NCBI RefSeq assembly: GCF_014653175.1
Contig: NZ_BNAG01000001.1
Span: forward strand, 1,178,001 to 1,242,000
Source: Roseivirga thermotolerans
Lineage (GTDB): Bacteria > Bacteroidota > Bacteroidia > Cytophagales > Cyclobacteriaceae
Length of the DNA stretch: 64,000 bases
Direction: 5' to 3'
Part shown: positions 24,712 through 33,447 of the stretch, one piece after another
How positions within the stretch are numbered: position 1 is the first letter of the stretch
How the letters are laid out: every line of letters starts with the position of its first letter
Notes under the pieces: model-generated
What the model was told of the DNA's origin: nothing
The model's database searches: none
Seen by the model: only the letters and a program-made list of their open reading frames with translations
Position numbers and translations under genes: made by a program

Positions 24712-26211
24712 ATGACGCTTTTCAGAATCAAGAATAGTTCATTGATATTCAGCTTGTTAGTTTCCTCTTTTTTGTTGGCCTGCTCGAATGGTCAAGGTGG
24801 CAAAGGGGGCCAGCAAGTGGCTAAAGAAGAGCCCGTTTTCTTTGATCTGGAGCAGATCAAACAGCGGGGTAGCCTCATTGCGGTAGTAGACAACAGCACA
24901 ACCAGCTACTTTATATACAGGGGCCGCCCAATGGGCTATGAATATGAGCTACTAACACGTTTTGCTAAATCGCTTAAGGTAGAGCTTCAGATTGTACTTA
25001 CTCCCAACCTGGAGAAGGCTTTTGAAATGTTGAACAATGGTGAAGCCGACCTGATGGCCTATCACCTGGCCATTACTCGTGAACGAGCAGAGCGAGTGGC
25101 CTTTACAGAGCCGCACAATACGGTAAGGCAAGTGTTGGTGCAAAAGAAACCGGACAACTGGCGCCAGTTAAAACAACATCAGATTGATGCCTCGCTTATT
25201 CGTAACCCCTTAGACTTGGCTGGAGAAACTGTGCATGTGAGAAAAGGGTCCTCATTTGCCGAGCGCCTTGAGAACCTTTCAGACGAAATAGGAGCAGATA
25301 TTCATATAGTGGAAATTGAAGGCGATGTAGACACCGAGTCACTCATTAAGCAGGTGGCTACCGGAGAAATAGACTATACGGTGGCCGATGAGGATGTGGC
25401 TCTCATTAATGTGAGTTATAACCCGATTCTGGACGTTTCCACCGAACTGAGTTTTCCCCAACAGATTGCCTGGGCCTTGCGCAAAAACAGCCTGCAACTC
25501 AAAGAGGCTGCAGACCAATGGCTTCAGGCCATGAAGCGAGAGCCCGATTTTTACGTGATTTACGACAAGTATTTTAGAAGTAGCAAAAACCAGAGAATAC
25601 GGGCTACCAGCGATTACTCTTCTATCAGCCAGGGTAAAATATCTCCTTACGATGAAATAATTATGGATGCCGCCAGCGGTTTAGGTATAGATTGGTTGCT
25701 TTTGGCCTCGGTAATATATCAGGAATCCAAGTTCAATCCCAGGGTAGAATCATGGGCTGGGGCTAAGGGGTTAATGCAACTTACCTCTCAGGTAATTGAT
25801 GAGTATGAGGTTGAAGATGTGTACAATCCGGAAGAAAACATTGAAGCCGGAGTAAACCATTTGAAGTGGCTTATGACGTATTGGGAAAATGAGATCGAAG
25901 ACGAAGAAGAGCGACTGCGCTTTAGCTTGGGAGCCTATAATGTAGGGCAGGGACACGTAAGAGATGCCATGAAGCTGGCCGAGAAATTTGGTGAAGACCC
26001 AACCAGTTGGGAGGTTGTAGCTAAGTATTTAATTAAGAAATCAACGTCTGAATATTATACCGACCCTGTGGTTCAGTTTGGCTATTGTCGTGGTTCGGAG
26101 CCTGTAAACTATGTAAAGCAAATTATGCATCGGTACACTCAGTACAGAGCCTTCTACTCTAACCAAGAGGCCGATAGTACACAGATAGTAGAGGCATCAC
26201 TGATTCATTAG
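24712..26211 (+). CDS. mltF: membrane-bound lytic murein transglycosylase F-like lipoprotein
   Basis: 499 residues from ATG 24712 (a TTG at 24703 is a weaker alternative). Lipoprotein signal with lipobox LLAC (Cys about 24). Residues about 50-275 are a periplasmic solute-binding (SBP_bac_3) domain (GSLIAVVDNSTTSYFIYRG, GEADLMAYHLAITRERAERV). Residues about 310-440 are an SLT goose-lysozyme-like domain with catalytic Glu in IYQESKFNP and the GAKGLMQL motif. Cleaves peptidoglycan with anhydro-muropeptide formation. Ends convergently with the desaturase gene, overlapping by 15 bp. Confidence 0.94.
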   Translation: MTLFRIKNSSLIFSLLVSSFLLACSNGQGGKGGQQVAKEEPVFFDLEQIKQRGSLIAVVDNSTTSYFIYRGRPMGYEYELLTRFAKSLKVELQIVLTPNLEKAFEMLNNGEADLMAYHLAITRERAERVAFTEPHNTVRQVLVQKKPDNWRQLKQHQIDASLIRNPLDLAGETVHVRKGSSFAERLENLSDEIGADIHIVEIEGDVDTESLIKQVATGEIDYTVADEDVALINVSYNPILDVSTELSFPQQIAWALRKNSLQLKEAADQWLQAMKREPDFYVIYDKYFRSSKNQRIRATSDYSSISQGKISPYDEIIMDAASGLGIDWLLLASVIYQESKFNPRVESWAGAKGLMQLTSQVIDEYEVEDVYNPEENIEAGVNHLKWLMTYWENEIEDEEERLRFSLGAYNVGQGHVRDAMKLAEKFGEDPTSWEVVAKYLIKKSTSEYYTDPVVQFGYCRGSEPVNYVKQIMHRYTQYRAFYSNQEADSTQIVEASLIH

Positions 26212-27663
26212 TTCATCCACCAGTTTTGCTGACGAAAGACAAAGAGGTATCCCCCCACCAGGGTGTACACTGCCTCCGCAAAAATAGAGATGCCTGATTT
26301 TGGAAGAAAAATTGGGGTGCCTTAGAAAAGCAGCAAACTTGTTGTTAGAGCTATTTCCGTAGAGAGCACCAGCTACGCTACTTGTTTTTAACTCAATAAG
26401 CCTGGGGTCTAACACCGACTCCTCTTCAATAAAAGATTCTATGTTGGTGCCGAGGTTTTCAGAAAGCTTATTAATGATAGCCTTTCGGGCATATTGTATC
26501 AGGTAGTCCCAATCTTGCCCCTGGTTGTTGGGTACATTAATCATGGTAAACCAATTCTGGCAACCGCTTGGAGCATCGGAAGGATTCATAACGGAAGTTA
26601 TGTTCACATAAACAGTTGGGTCTTTAAAAAGGCTGCCTTTATCGAATATATGTTCGAATTCGCGCTTGTAGTCAGAAGTAAAGAAGATGTTGTGTAAGCC
26701 TAATTGAGGAAAGCTTTTTTTTATGCCCCAGTAGAAAATAAGGGCAGAGCTGGACTTGGGTTGGTTCAATAACTTTTTAGGTTGATGTTGATCTTTCAGC
26801 AATGTTCTATAAGCCGCAACCATATCCATATTACACACAATTCTGTCGGCCTTATGAAAGCCCATGTGGGTGTCTATTCCCTTAGCCGTGCCGTTGTGCA
26901 CCACAATTTTTTGTACGGTTGTATTGAAGTAAAACCGAACGCCAACCTTTTCTGCTAATTCATACAAAGTCTGGGTAATGCTGTGCATACCCCCCTTGGG
27001 GAAATAGGCACCAATACCAAATTCCAGATGAGGAATGATGTTAAGTGTGGCTGGTGTTTGGTATGGGTCAGAACCATTGTATGTGGCATATCGGTTGAAA
27101 AGTTGTGTGGTTTTTTCGTTTTCGAACCGCTTGGAATTGGCTTCGTGCATGGTTCGGTTAAAATCGAACTTATGTAACCGGGAGTAGGCCGCAAAGGCCT
27201 TTGTACTCAACCATGTACCGGGCTTGTGAAGGCTTTTTTCTATAAAGAGTGGAGCCAATTGACTGTATAACCACTGGCTTTGGTTTAAGGCGGCTTCTAC
27301 ATTTTCTTTGGGCTCGGTAAGTTTTTCAAGAAACTCTTGTTTTAGCTTTTCTCTGTCGGCCCAGGCTGTAAGCTTGGTGCCATCCGGGAAGAAGTAGCGG
27401 CAAGTTTCATCCAGTTGCTCATAAACAAATGAGTCGGCCGGATTCATGCCACAAAGTTCAAAAAGCTCATCTACCAAAGCAGGAAGGGTAAACAGAGAGG
27501 GGCCGGCATCAAAGCGATAAGCTCCAAGCCGGATTTCGGAAAGCTTACCTCCCGGGTAGTTGTTGGCTTCGAATACAGAAACCGTATAACCTCTTTTGGC
27601 CAGGCGAATAGCAGCGGCAATACCGGCTATCCCTGAACCAATAACAATAGCAGTTTTGGCCAT
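26197..27663 (-). CDS. phytoene-desaturase-family FAD oxidoreductase (CrtI/CrtD-like)
   Basis: 488 residues. N-terminal dinucleotide motif VIGSGIAGIAAAIRLAKRGY, FEANNYPGGKL and RFDAGPSLFTLP; C-terminal family ending FCGGSVHPGGGIPLCLSSAK. This fits carotenoid desaturases; the FAPDG-like region DETCRYFFPDGTKL is nearer to CrtD (1-hydroxycarotenoid 3,4-desaturase) than to some CrtI forms, so the step is undecided. No other carotenoid genes are in the window. Upstream (27734-27745) is a short palindrome ATTCAATTGAAT that could be an operator. Confidence 0.88.
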   Translation of the reverse strand: MAKTAIVIGSGIAGIAAAIRLAKRGYTVSVFEANNYPGGKLSEIRLGAYRFDAGPSLFTLPALVDELFELCGMNPADSFVYEQLDETCRYFFPDGTKLTAWADREKLKQEFLEKLTEPKENVEAALNQSQWLYSQLAPLFIEKSLHKPGTWLSTKAFAAYSRLHKFDFNRTMHEANSKRFENEKTTQLFNRYATYNGSDPYQTPATLNIIPHLEFGIGAYFPKGGMHSITQTLYELAEKVGVRFYFNTTVQKIVVHNGTAKGIDTHMGFHKADRIVCNMDMVAAYRTLLKDQHQPKKLLNQPKSSSALIFYWGIKKSFPQLGLHNIFFTSDYKREFEHIFDKGSLFKDPTVYVNITSVMNPSDAPSGCQNWFTMINVPNNQGQDWDYLIQYARKAIINKLSENLGTNIESFIEEESVLDPRLIELKTSSVAGALYGNSSNNKFAAFLRHPNFSSKIRHLYFCGGSVHPGGGIPLCLSSAKLVDELMNQ

Positions 27664-27810
27664 GGATTAGTAGTCTGAAAATTGGAGGTTGAGGCTTCCT
27701 AAAATCCGAACGAATTCAATTGAATCCAAAGGATAAAAACCAAAGAAGGGTTTTTTTGTTTACCAGAGGACTAATTCGCTCTTTAATTGAGGGCAAAATA
27801 CTAAAATATT

Positions 27811-29064
27811 TTAAGCATAGCGGTCTACCCCAATTAGGGGAGATTGAATAGACATCTTTTTCTCTGTTATTTGTTCGGCCAAAAGGTGTCCGGTTACTGG
27901 GCCGAGGGTCCAGCCCAGCATGGCGTGGCCGGTGCCAATGTACAGGTTATTGGCTTTTTTGGTGCCTCCTATGTATGGCAATCCGTCAGGGGTGCAAGGG
28001 CGCAGCCCCGCCCAGGGTTTAACGGTGCTAAAGTCTACATCGCGGAAGTCGGGCATAAACTCTTTAATGCTCTTTACAATGCCGTTGATACGGTTTTGTC
28101 GAATGTCATGATTGTGACCGGAAAGTTCCATGGTTCCTGCAAAACGTAAGCCGTCCTGCATGGGCGTAGTAGCTAACCTGCCTTCTACTAAAATGGCCGG
28201 CAACGAAGTCATTTTGGGTGGATTGTTGAGCATAAAGCTATAGCCTTTTCCCGGCTGGAGAGGAATGTTCAACCCCACTTGCTTGGCCAGAAGGGGAGAC
28301 CAGGAGCCGGCTGTTATCACCACATGATCGGCTTCAAAGCTGTTGTCTTGTGTAGTTACGCGGGTTATTCTTCCGTTGTCGCGCACCAACTTTGTTAGTG
28401 TTTGCCCATAATGAATTTTGACGCCTAGTGCTGCTACCTTTTGCTGAAACAACTTCATAAACTGATGTGGGGTCATCCAGGCATCGCAGGCAAAATAGAC
28501 AGACCCATGCATGTCGTATTTCACGGCAGGTTCCAGGCGTTCCGTTTCCTCGCGTGTGAGTACTTCTGCTTCCAGTCCCATCTTCTGGGCCATTTCTACC
28601 AGTTCTACTTCATGCTTTAAGGTTTGCTCCGTTTTACAGATCATCAGCAAGCCGGGCTTTTTGTAGCCTGCATCAATTTGCTCTTCATGAATGATTTGCT
28701 CATAAAGCTGCTGTGATTTTACCATCAGGTCGCGCAGTACCGGAGCTGCCGCCTGAACTTTGCCATGGGTAGCTGCTTTCTTAAACAACCAGCCCCAGCG
28801 CAGCAGATCACTGTTAAGCCTGGGTTTAATATAAAATGGACTTTCCGGATTCAGCATCCAGCGCAGCCCCTGGCTAATGATACCGGGTGAAGCCAAAGGA
28901 ATAAGATGGCTCGGAGAAACGTAGCCCGCGTTGCCAAATGAACAGTTATTATTGCCATCTCCGGCATCAATAATTTCTACCTGTAGCCCTCGCTTTTGTA
29001 GATAATACGCGGTGCTAAGCCCTACAATGCCTGCGCCTACTACTAAAACCCGTTGTGTACTCAT
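27811..29064 (-). CDS. FAD-dependent D-amino-acid dehydrogenase-like, probable D-hydroxyproline dehydrogenase
   Basis: 417 residues of the DadA/DAO family: VLVVGAGIVGLSTAYYLQKRG at the N-terminus, SFGNAGYVSPSHLIPLASPG, and a C-terminal WAGLRPCTPDGLPYIGG, GTGHAMLGWTLGPVTG. It starts immediately after the stop of the epimerase gene (29065), so it is co-translated with it. In known trans-4-hydroxy-L-proline catabolism the epimerase product cis-4-hydroxy-D-proline is oxidised by such an enzyme to pyrroline-4-hydroxy-2-carboxylate; the substrate assignment rests on this context. Confidence 0.85.
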   Translation of the reverse strand: MSTQRVLVVGAGIVGLSTAYYLQKRGLQVEIIDAGDGNNNCSFGNAGYVSPSHLIPLASPGIISQGLRWMLNPESPFYIKPRLNSDLLRWGWLFKKAATHGKVQAAAPVLRDLMVKSQQLYEQIIHEEQIDAGYKKPGLLMICKTEQTLKHEVELVEMAQKMGLEAEVLTREETERLEPAVKYDMHGSVYFACDAWMTPHQFMKLFQQKVAALGVKIHYGQTLTKLVRDNGRITRVTTQDNSFEADHVVITAGSWSPLLAKQVGLNIPLQPGKGYSFMLNNPPKMTSLPAILVEGRLATTPMQDGLRFAGTMELSGHNHDIRQNRINGIVKSIKEFMPDFRDVDFSTVKPWAGLRPCTPDGLPYIGGTKKANNLYIGTGHAMLGWTLGPVTGHLLAEQITEKKMSIQSPLIGVDRYA

Positions 29065-30063
29065 TTATATTACGCTAAACCCATAAGCATAAGGGTCGGA
29101 GTCGTCAATCAATATGGTGTTGTAGCCGGTTATTTTGGCCCAGCCTTCAATACTTGGAATAATGGCTGGCCGATCGCCACACTGGGTTTGTTCTTCTACC
29201 CTACCCACAAACTGACTCCCGATTATGCTTTCATGAACGAATTTATCACCTTTTTTGAGTTTTCCATGGGCAGCTAGCTGCGCCATACGTGCAGAAGTGC
29301 CTGTGCCACAAGGCGAACGGTCTATGGCTTTTTCGCCATAGAAGACAGCATTGCGGGCGTCAGACCCGGGCTGCGTGGGTTGGCCGGTCCACATTACATG
29401 AGAAAGACCCTGAATTTTTTCATCGATGGGATGAATAAATTTGTGCTGTTCATTGAGTCTGGCTCGAATGGCTCGACTCCAACGCACAAGTTCGAGAGCC
29501 GAATAGTCAGCCAAATCGCTATAGTTTTCTTGTGTTTCTACAATGGCATAGAAGTTACCACCATAGGCCACGTCTACCTGTAGCCGACCCAACTGGGGGC
29601 AGTCAACCTCTATTTTGCTTTGGTGTAAATAGGAGGCAATGTTGGTGATTTTTACAGACTTAACTTCATAACCCTCCTGAACATATTCGGCCACTACCAG
29701 CCCCGCAGGTGTCTCTAAGCGCAATATGCCGGGTGTCTTTGGACTAACCAGCCCTTCTTCCAGCATTATGGTAACGGTGCCGATGGTACCATGCCCGCAC
29801 ATGGGTAGGCAACCACTGGTTTCGATATACAGCACACCGATATCGTTTTGTGGGTCGGAAGGTGGGTAAAGTATGGATCCGGACATCATGTCGTGCCCGC
29901 GAGGTTCAAACATGAGTCCTCTGCGAATCCAGTCATACTTCTCCATGAAGTGCAATCTTTTTTCGCGCATGGTTGCGCCTTCCAAGGGAGGCCCCCCACC
30001 GGCAACGAGTCTCACGGGGTTGCCACAGGTATGGGCATCGATACAAAAGAACCTCTTTTTCAA
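29065..30063 (-). CDS. 4-hydroxyproline 2-epimerase (proline racemase family)
   Basis: 332 residues. Both catalytic cysteines of the racemase/epimerase subgroup are present: PMCGHGTIG (about residue 90) and DRSPCGTGTSARMA (about residue 250). This excludes the 3-hydroxyproline dehydratase subgroup, where the first Cys is replaced. N-terminal IDAHTCGNPVRLVAGGGPPL is typical. It converts trans-4-hydroxy-L-proline to cis-4-hydroxy-D-proline, reversibly, in the cytosol. Neighbours (dehydrogenase, DHDPS-family) support hydroxyproline over proline as substrate. Confidence 0.92.
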   Translation of the reverse strand: MKKRFFCIDAHTCGNPVRLVAGGGPPLEGATMREKRLHFMEKYDWIRRGLMFEPRGHDMMSGSILYPPSDPQNDIGVLYIETSGCLPMCGHGTIGTVTIMLEEGLVSPKTPGILRLETPAGLVVAEYVQEGYEVKSVKITNIASYLHQSKIEVDCPQLGRLQVDVAYGGNFYAIVETQENYSDLADYSALELVRWSRAIRARLNEQHKFIHPIDEKIQGLSHVMWTGQPTQPGSDARNAVFYGEKAIDRSPCGTGTSARMAQLAAHGKLKKGDKFVHESIIGSQFVGRVEEQTQCGDRPAIIPSIEGWAKITGYNTILIDDSDPYAYGFSVI

Positions 30064-30120
30064 GGGCGTATGGTTAGTTTAAGTTATACTTTTTTGTCCG
30101 TCAGGTTCGATTTCAAAGTT

Positions 30121-30317
30121 TAGGATTGTCCCTTCAGAATGGTGGAGGTCAAAAGATAAAACTTTGATTTACCTCTGTTCTAACCCGATGTCATTCCGAA
30201 CGGGTCTGCCCACAAGCAGGTTTGTTTCAGAATCGTAAGGAAATTGTAACCTAATACTGAGAAGACCCTGATCCCGAAGTTTCGGGACAAGGTGACGATC
30301 CTTACTTAGCTTCTCTT
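30121..30317. repeat. interspersed-repeat-like spacer with palindromes
   Basis: The gap between epimerase and DHDPS-family genes has no ORF but contains TCCCGAA-gt-TTCGGGA (30272-30287, perfect 7-bp arms) within CCTGATCCCGAAG...CAAGGTGACG. Another segment beginning GATGTCATTCCGAACGG lies near 30188. Both look like the dispersed palindromic repeats common in Bacteroidota intergenic DNA. The hairpin may stabilise or attenuate the polycistronic message. Confidence 0.55.
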
Positions 30318-31232
30318 CTAAATATTGAGGTAATCTGGCAGAACCGGTCGGTTTTTCAAACCCTCATCAATAATTTGAAGCACTTTTTTTCTTTCCTCTC
30401 CATGTAGAGGGAGTCTGGGTGCTCTCACATTTTCTGTGCCTATGCCGGTCGCCACTTCGGCCAGTTTAATGTTTTGAACAAGTTTGGAATTAATGTCCAG
30501 TTCAAGAAGCGGTAAAAACCAGCGATATATGTCTCTGGCTTCCTTGATTTTCCCCGCTTTTTGCAATCGATATATGGCAACGGTTTCGGCAGGAAAGGCA
30601 CATACCAGCCCCGCAACCCATCCATCGGCACCCATGAGCATGCTCTCCAAAGCCAGAGTGTCTACTCCTGAAAGTATTTTGAACCGGTCGCCAAAGCGGT
30701 TTCTCATTCGGGTAACGTTAGAGATGTCTCGGGTTGACTCTTTAACGGCCTGTATATTTTCACACTCCATTAGCGACTCGAACATATCCAGGGTTACCTC
30801 AATCTTATAGTCTACCGGATTGTTGTAGATCATTATGGGCAAGTCGGTGGATTGGGCCACTGCTTTAAAGTAAGTTACCGTTTCGTGATCATCGGCTTTG
30901 TAGCGCATAGGAGGCAACATCATCAAGCCATTGGCTCCATTGGCTTTGGCCTTTTCTGCTGCTTTTATGGCTCCTTTGGTAGTTTGCTCGGCAATATTCA
31001 TTACTACCGGCACCTTACCTTTAGCCAGCTCTGCAGTGTACTTTACAAGTTCATCTTTCTCGTCTTCCATCAATGAGCTGGCCTCTCCAAGAGTGCCTCC
31101 AAGTATTATTCCGTCAACTCCTGCGCTTAGCTGGGCTTCGATGTTTTTAGCAAACATTTCATGATCAAGGTGGTCGTCTGCCGTAAATTTGGTGGTAACA
31201 GCCGGGTACACCCCTTCCCAATTCACTTTCAT
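30318..31232 (-). CDS. DHDPS/NAL-family protein, probable 1-pyrroline-4-hydroxy-2-carboxylate deaminase
   Basis: 304 residues of the TIM-barrel DapA family: GVYPAVTTKF, DGIILGGTLGEASSL, the Tyr in PIMIYNNPVDY and the Schiff-base Lys in QAVKESTRDI (about residue 165). True DapA is possible, but the linkage to hydroxyproline epimerase and D-amino-acid dehydrogenase genes favours the deaminase that yields alpha-ketoglutarate semialdehyde. First gene on this strand; a TAGCTTTG -7 box lies just upstream. Confidence 0.82.
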   Translation of the reverse strand: MKVNWEGVYPAVTTKFTADDHLDHEMFAKNIEAQLSAGVDGIILGGTLGEASSLMEDEKDELVKYTAELAKGKVPVVMNIAEQTTKGAIKAAEKAKANGANGLMMLPPMRYKADDHETVTYFKAVAQSTDLPIMIYNNPVDYKIEVTLDMFESLMECENIQAVKESTRDISNVTRMRNRFGDRFKILSGVDTLALESMLMGADGWVAGLVCAFPAETVAIYRLQKAGKIKEARDIYRWFLPLLELDINSKLVQNIKLAEVATGIGTENVRAPRLPLHGEERKKVLQIIDEGLKNRPVLPDYLNI

Positions 31233-31247
31233 AGCTTAAATTTTTCT

Positions 31248-31255
31248 CAAAGCTA
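31248..31255 (-). promoter_or_regulatory. -7 promoter box of the hydroxyproline genes
   Basis: On the minus strand TAGCTTTG (31255-31248) matches TAnnTTTG, 15 bp before the ATG at 31232, predicting a leader of about 10 nt. Confidence 0.5.
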
Positions 31256-31316
31256 AGGTAGCTAATAGAGCTCTGCTTCTTAGAAATTGATCAATAATGA
31301 TGAAATATTTGCATAA

Positions 31317-32501
31317 TCATTGCTGCTTCGCTTCGCTCACTCGTTGTGGGATGAGTAAATCGAACTTAATTACTCCCTCATTCTCCATGTAATGCTCAAA
31401 ATCGGCAATGTATATTCCTTCCTTAGAGGTAAAGAAGACCGAAGTGGTATACTGCTTGGGTACTTTATACTCACCAATCTTTTGTAGGTGCCTGTCGGCA
31501 ATGATAAATGTTTTTCTTAAGTGGGATGCTCCCGATTGAATTTCCTCCTTACTCCTTGGAAGAAAAGTTTCGCGGATAAAGTACTCTTCCTTAGCATTTG
31601 GAAAGTAGAGTATTTTATAATACTTGGGGTTCATTTGGCTGATGTTACTCCTTTCTTCATAAGTAGACATGTCCATATAGTCGGAGAGGTTAGAAGAGTA
31701 GGGCTTAATGTTGTTGAAGTATTCTGAACCTAGAGTGAGCTTTTTATTCAACTGTCCATCTTGGGAGTAAGTGTATATATGAGGTTCTATTCCATAACTG
31801 ATAATGAATTCCTTTCTTTTTTCAGCGTAGCAGCTGAAGGTATTGGTGGAGTAATTAATGCCCCAGCAGTGTGTTGCGTATGATTGAGGAGGGAAAATGA
31901 GGCCTGTTAAATTTTCAGTGGCCAGGTTGAACTCAAGTAGAACGGGTTTGTTGCCAAAGTTGGTGTCGGGTAATCCCTGAGCGTTTATGTAAATATTTTT
32001 CCCATGTCTATATAATCGGTTGTCGTTGGTTATCGCAATATTGAATGGACCATTGGAGCGGAAAAGGTCAGATTCACCAAAGTTGTAAGTTCTCAGTTTT
32101 TCACCCCTTCCATTAAATAGAAAGGCCCTGAGTTCCCAGCCGTTGTAGATAAATACCGAGTCCATGCCAATGGGTAGATGGGCAATAAGGTCTTTGCGAT
32201 TCCCGATACCATCAGGTCCCTCACTTTGAAATGATACAACCTTAAACGACTTGCCGCTGTCAGCGTCATAGTAGTGTAGGTTACCAGTTAGTTGATTAAA
32301 AAAGGTGAAGAATGTTTTTCCTTTATACTCGAACTGGTTGAGGTTATTGTTAAATAGTCCTTGAGTGGAGTCAAGTCTTAAAAGGAGAGATTTCTCAACT
32401 ACTAATGTGTCTCTATATTTTCGGGTAGAGTTGTTGGTCTCATGGTGACATGAATAGACAAGTGTAATCAAACAAATTAAAGAGTATGCTTGTGATTTCA
32501 T
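31317..32501 (-). CDS. lipoprotein of unknown function, possibly DUF4221-like
   Basis: 394 residues. Short signal with lipobox VYSC (Cys about 18), then a Tyr/Phe-rich, beta-rich body (HYYDADSGKSF, SEGPDGIG, LIFPPQSYATHCWGINY). It resembles the beta-propeller-like DUF4221 lipoproteins of Cytophagales, but I cannot confirm the family. Between the hydroxyproline genes and the AraC regulator, which is divergent with an 85-bp gap. Not obviously enzymatic. Confidence 0.7.
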   Translation of the reverse strand: MKSQAYSLICLITLVYSCHHETNNSTRKYRDTLVVEKSLLLRLDSTQGLFNNNLNQFEYKGKTFFTFFNQLTGNLHYYDADSGKSFKVVSFQSEGPDGIGNRKDLIAHLPIGMDSVFIYNGWELRAFLFNGRGEKLRTYNFGESDLFRSNGPFNIAITNDNRLYRHGKNIYINAQGLPDTNFGNKPVLLEFNLATENLTGLIFPPQSYATHCWGINYSTNTFSCYAEKRKEFIISYGIEPHIYTYSQDGQLNKKLTLGSEYFNNIKPYSSNLSDYMDMSTYEERSNISQMNPKYYKILYFPNAKEEYFIRETFLPRSKEEIQSGASHLRKTFIIADRHLQKIGEYKVPKQYTTSVFFTSKEGIYIADFEHYMENEGVIKFDLLIPQRVSEAKQQ

Positions 32502-32586
32502 TTTGCTAGAACGTGACCCTTATTCTATTTATGAGATATTTATATAAAATTTTCAGATTAGGCTGTAAGAAGTATAGATTTCGCCA

Positions 32587-33447
32587 ATGAAAGTTCTTCC
32601 TTTCAAAATTCCGAAGGTTGAAAACAGCTCATTCCATTTGCAAATTGATGATGAGCCTTATTTCTACGACAAGCTCCATCAGCACCCGGAGTTGCAGCTA
32701 ACATGGATTGTGAAGGGTGAAGGAACGCTTATTTATGGAGACTACCTGGGAGAATTCATGCCCAATGAGGTTTACTTAATTGGCAGTAATGTGCCCCATG
32801 TTTTCAGAAGCAAAGCGGAATATTACCAGCAAGCAGACAAACGGGTTTTGGCCAAAACTATCTTCTTTAAACCAGACCTTGTAAAGAAGGGACAGTCTGT
32901 TTTTCCTGAGTTGAGTCAGTTAGAGGGCTTGCTGTTGGCCGCGGATCGTGGCTTAAAGATAAACCCTACTGCCAGCCCAAAGCTGATTCACCAGATGAAT
33001 GCAGTATTTGAGACCAACCCGCTTTCCAGACTTGGCCAAATTCTCTGCTTGGTTGATGAATTCGGAAGAACAGAGTCTCAGGTATTAAGCCAGTGGCCTC
33101 AAAAGCCTTTAAAAGAACAACATGGCCGAAGGTTAGACGATGTTTTTAAGTTCACCCTGGAAAACTATCACCGACCCATTCAATTAGAAGAAGTGGCCGA
33201 AGTGGTCCACATGAACAAGGCAGCCTTTTGCCGTTATTTTAAACAGCACACCCGAAAAACCTATCTCAACTTCCTCAATGAAATCAGGCTGCAGAAAGCC
33301 ACTGAATTGCTCAAAAATTCTGAAATGCCTATCGCCCAAATTGCTTATGAAGTGGGTTTTAATAACCTTTCGAACTTTAACAGGACTTTTAAGTTAATGA
33401 AAGGGCGTACACCGGTAATGGAGCGTTCGAGATTTACAATTGCCTGA
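32587..33447 (+). CDS. AraC-family transcriptional regulator with cupin-like sensor
   Basis: 286 residues. N-terminal cupin-like half (about 20-130; YDKLHQHPELQLTWIVKGEGTL, LIGSNVPHVFRS) and C-terminal double HTH AraC domain (about 185-285; LEEVAEVVHMNKAAFCRYFK, PIAQIAYEVGFNNLSNFNRTF). Likely senses a small metabolite. It sits between the hydroxyproline and kynurenine gene sets and overlaps the 3' end of kmo by 14 bp convergently. Which set it controls is undecided. Confidence 0.92.
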   Translation: MKVLPFKIPKVENSSFHLQIDDEPYFYDKLHQHPELQLTWIVKGEGTLIYGDYLGEFMPNEVYLIGSNVPHVFRSKAEYYQQADKRVLAKTIFFKPDLVKKGQSVFPELSQLEGLLLAADRGLKINPTASPKLIHQMNAVFETNPLSRLGQILCLVDEFGRTESQVLSQWPQKPLKEQHGRRLDDVFKFTLENYHRPIQLEEVAEVVHMNKAAFCRYFKQHTRKTYLNFLNEIRLQKATELLKNSEMPIAQIAYEVGFNNLSNFNRTFKLMKGRTPVMERSRFTIA

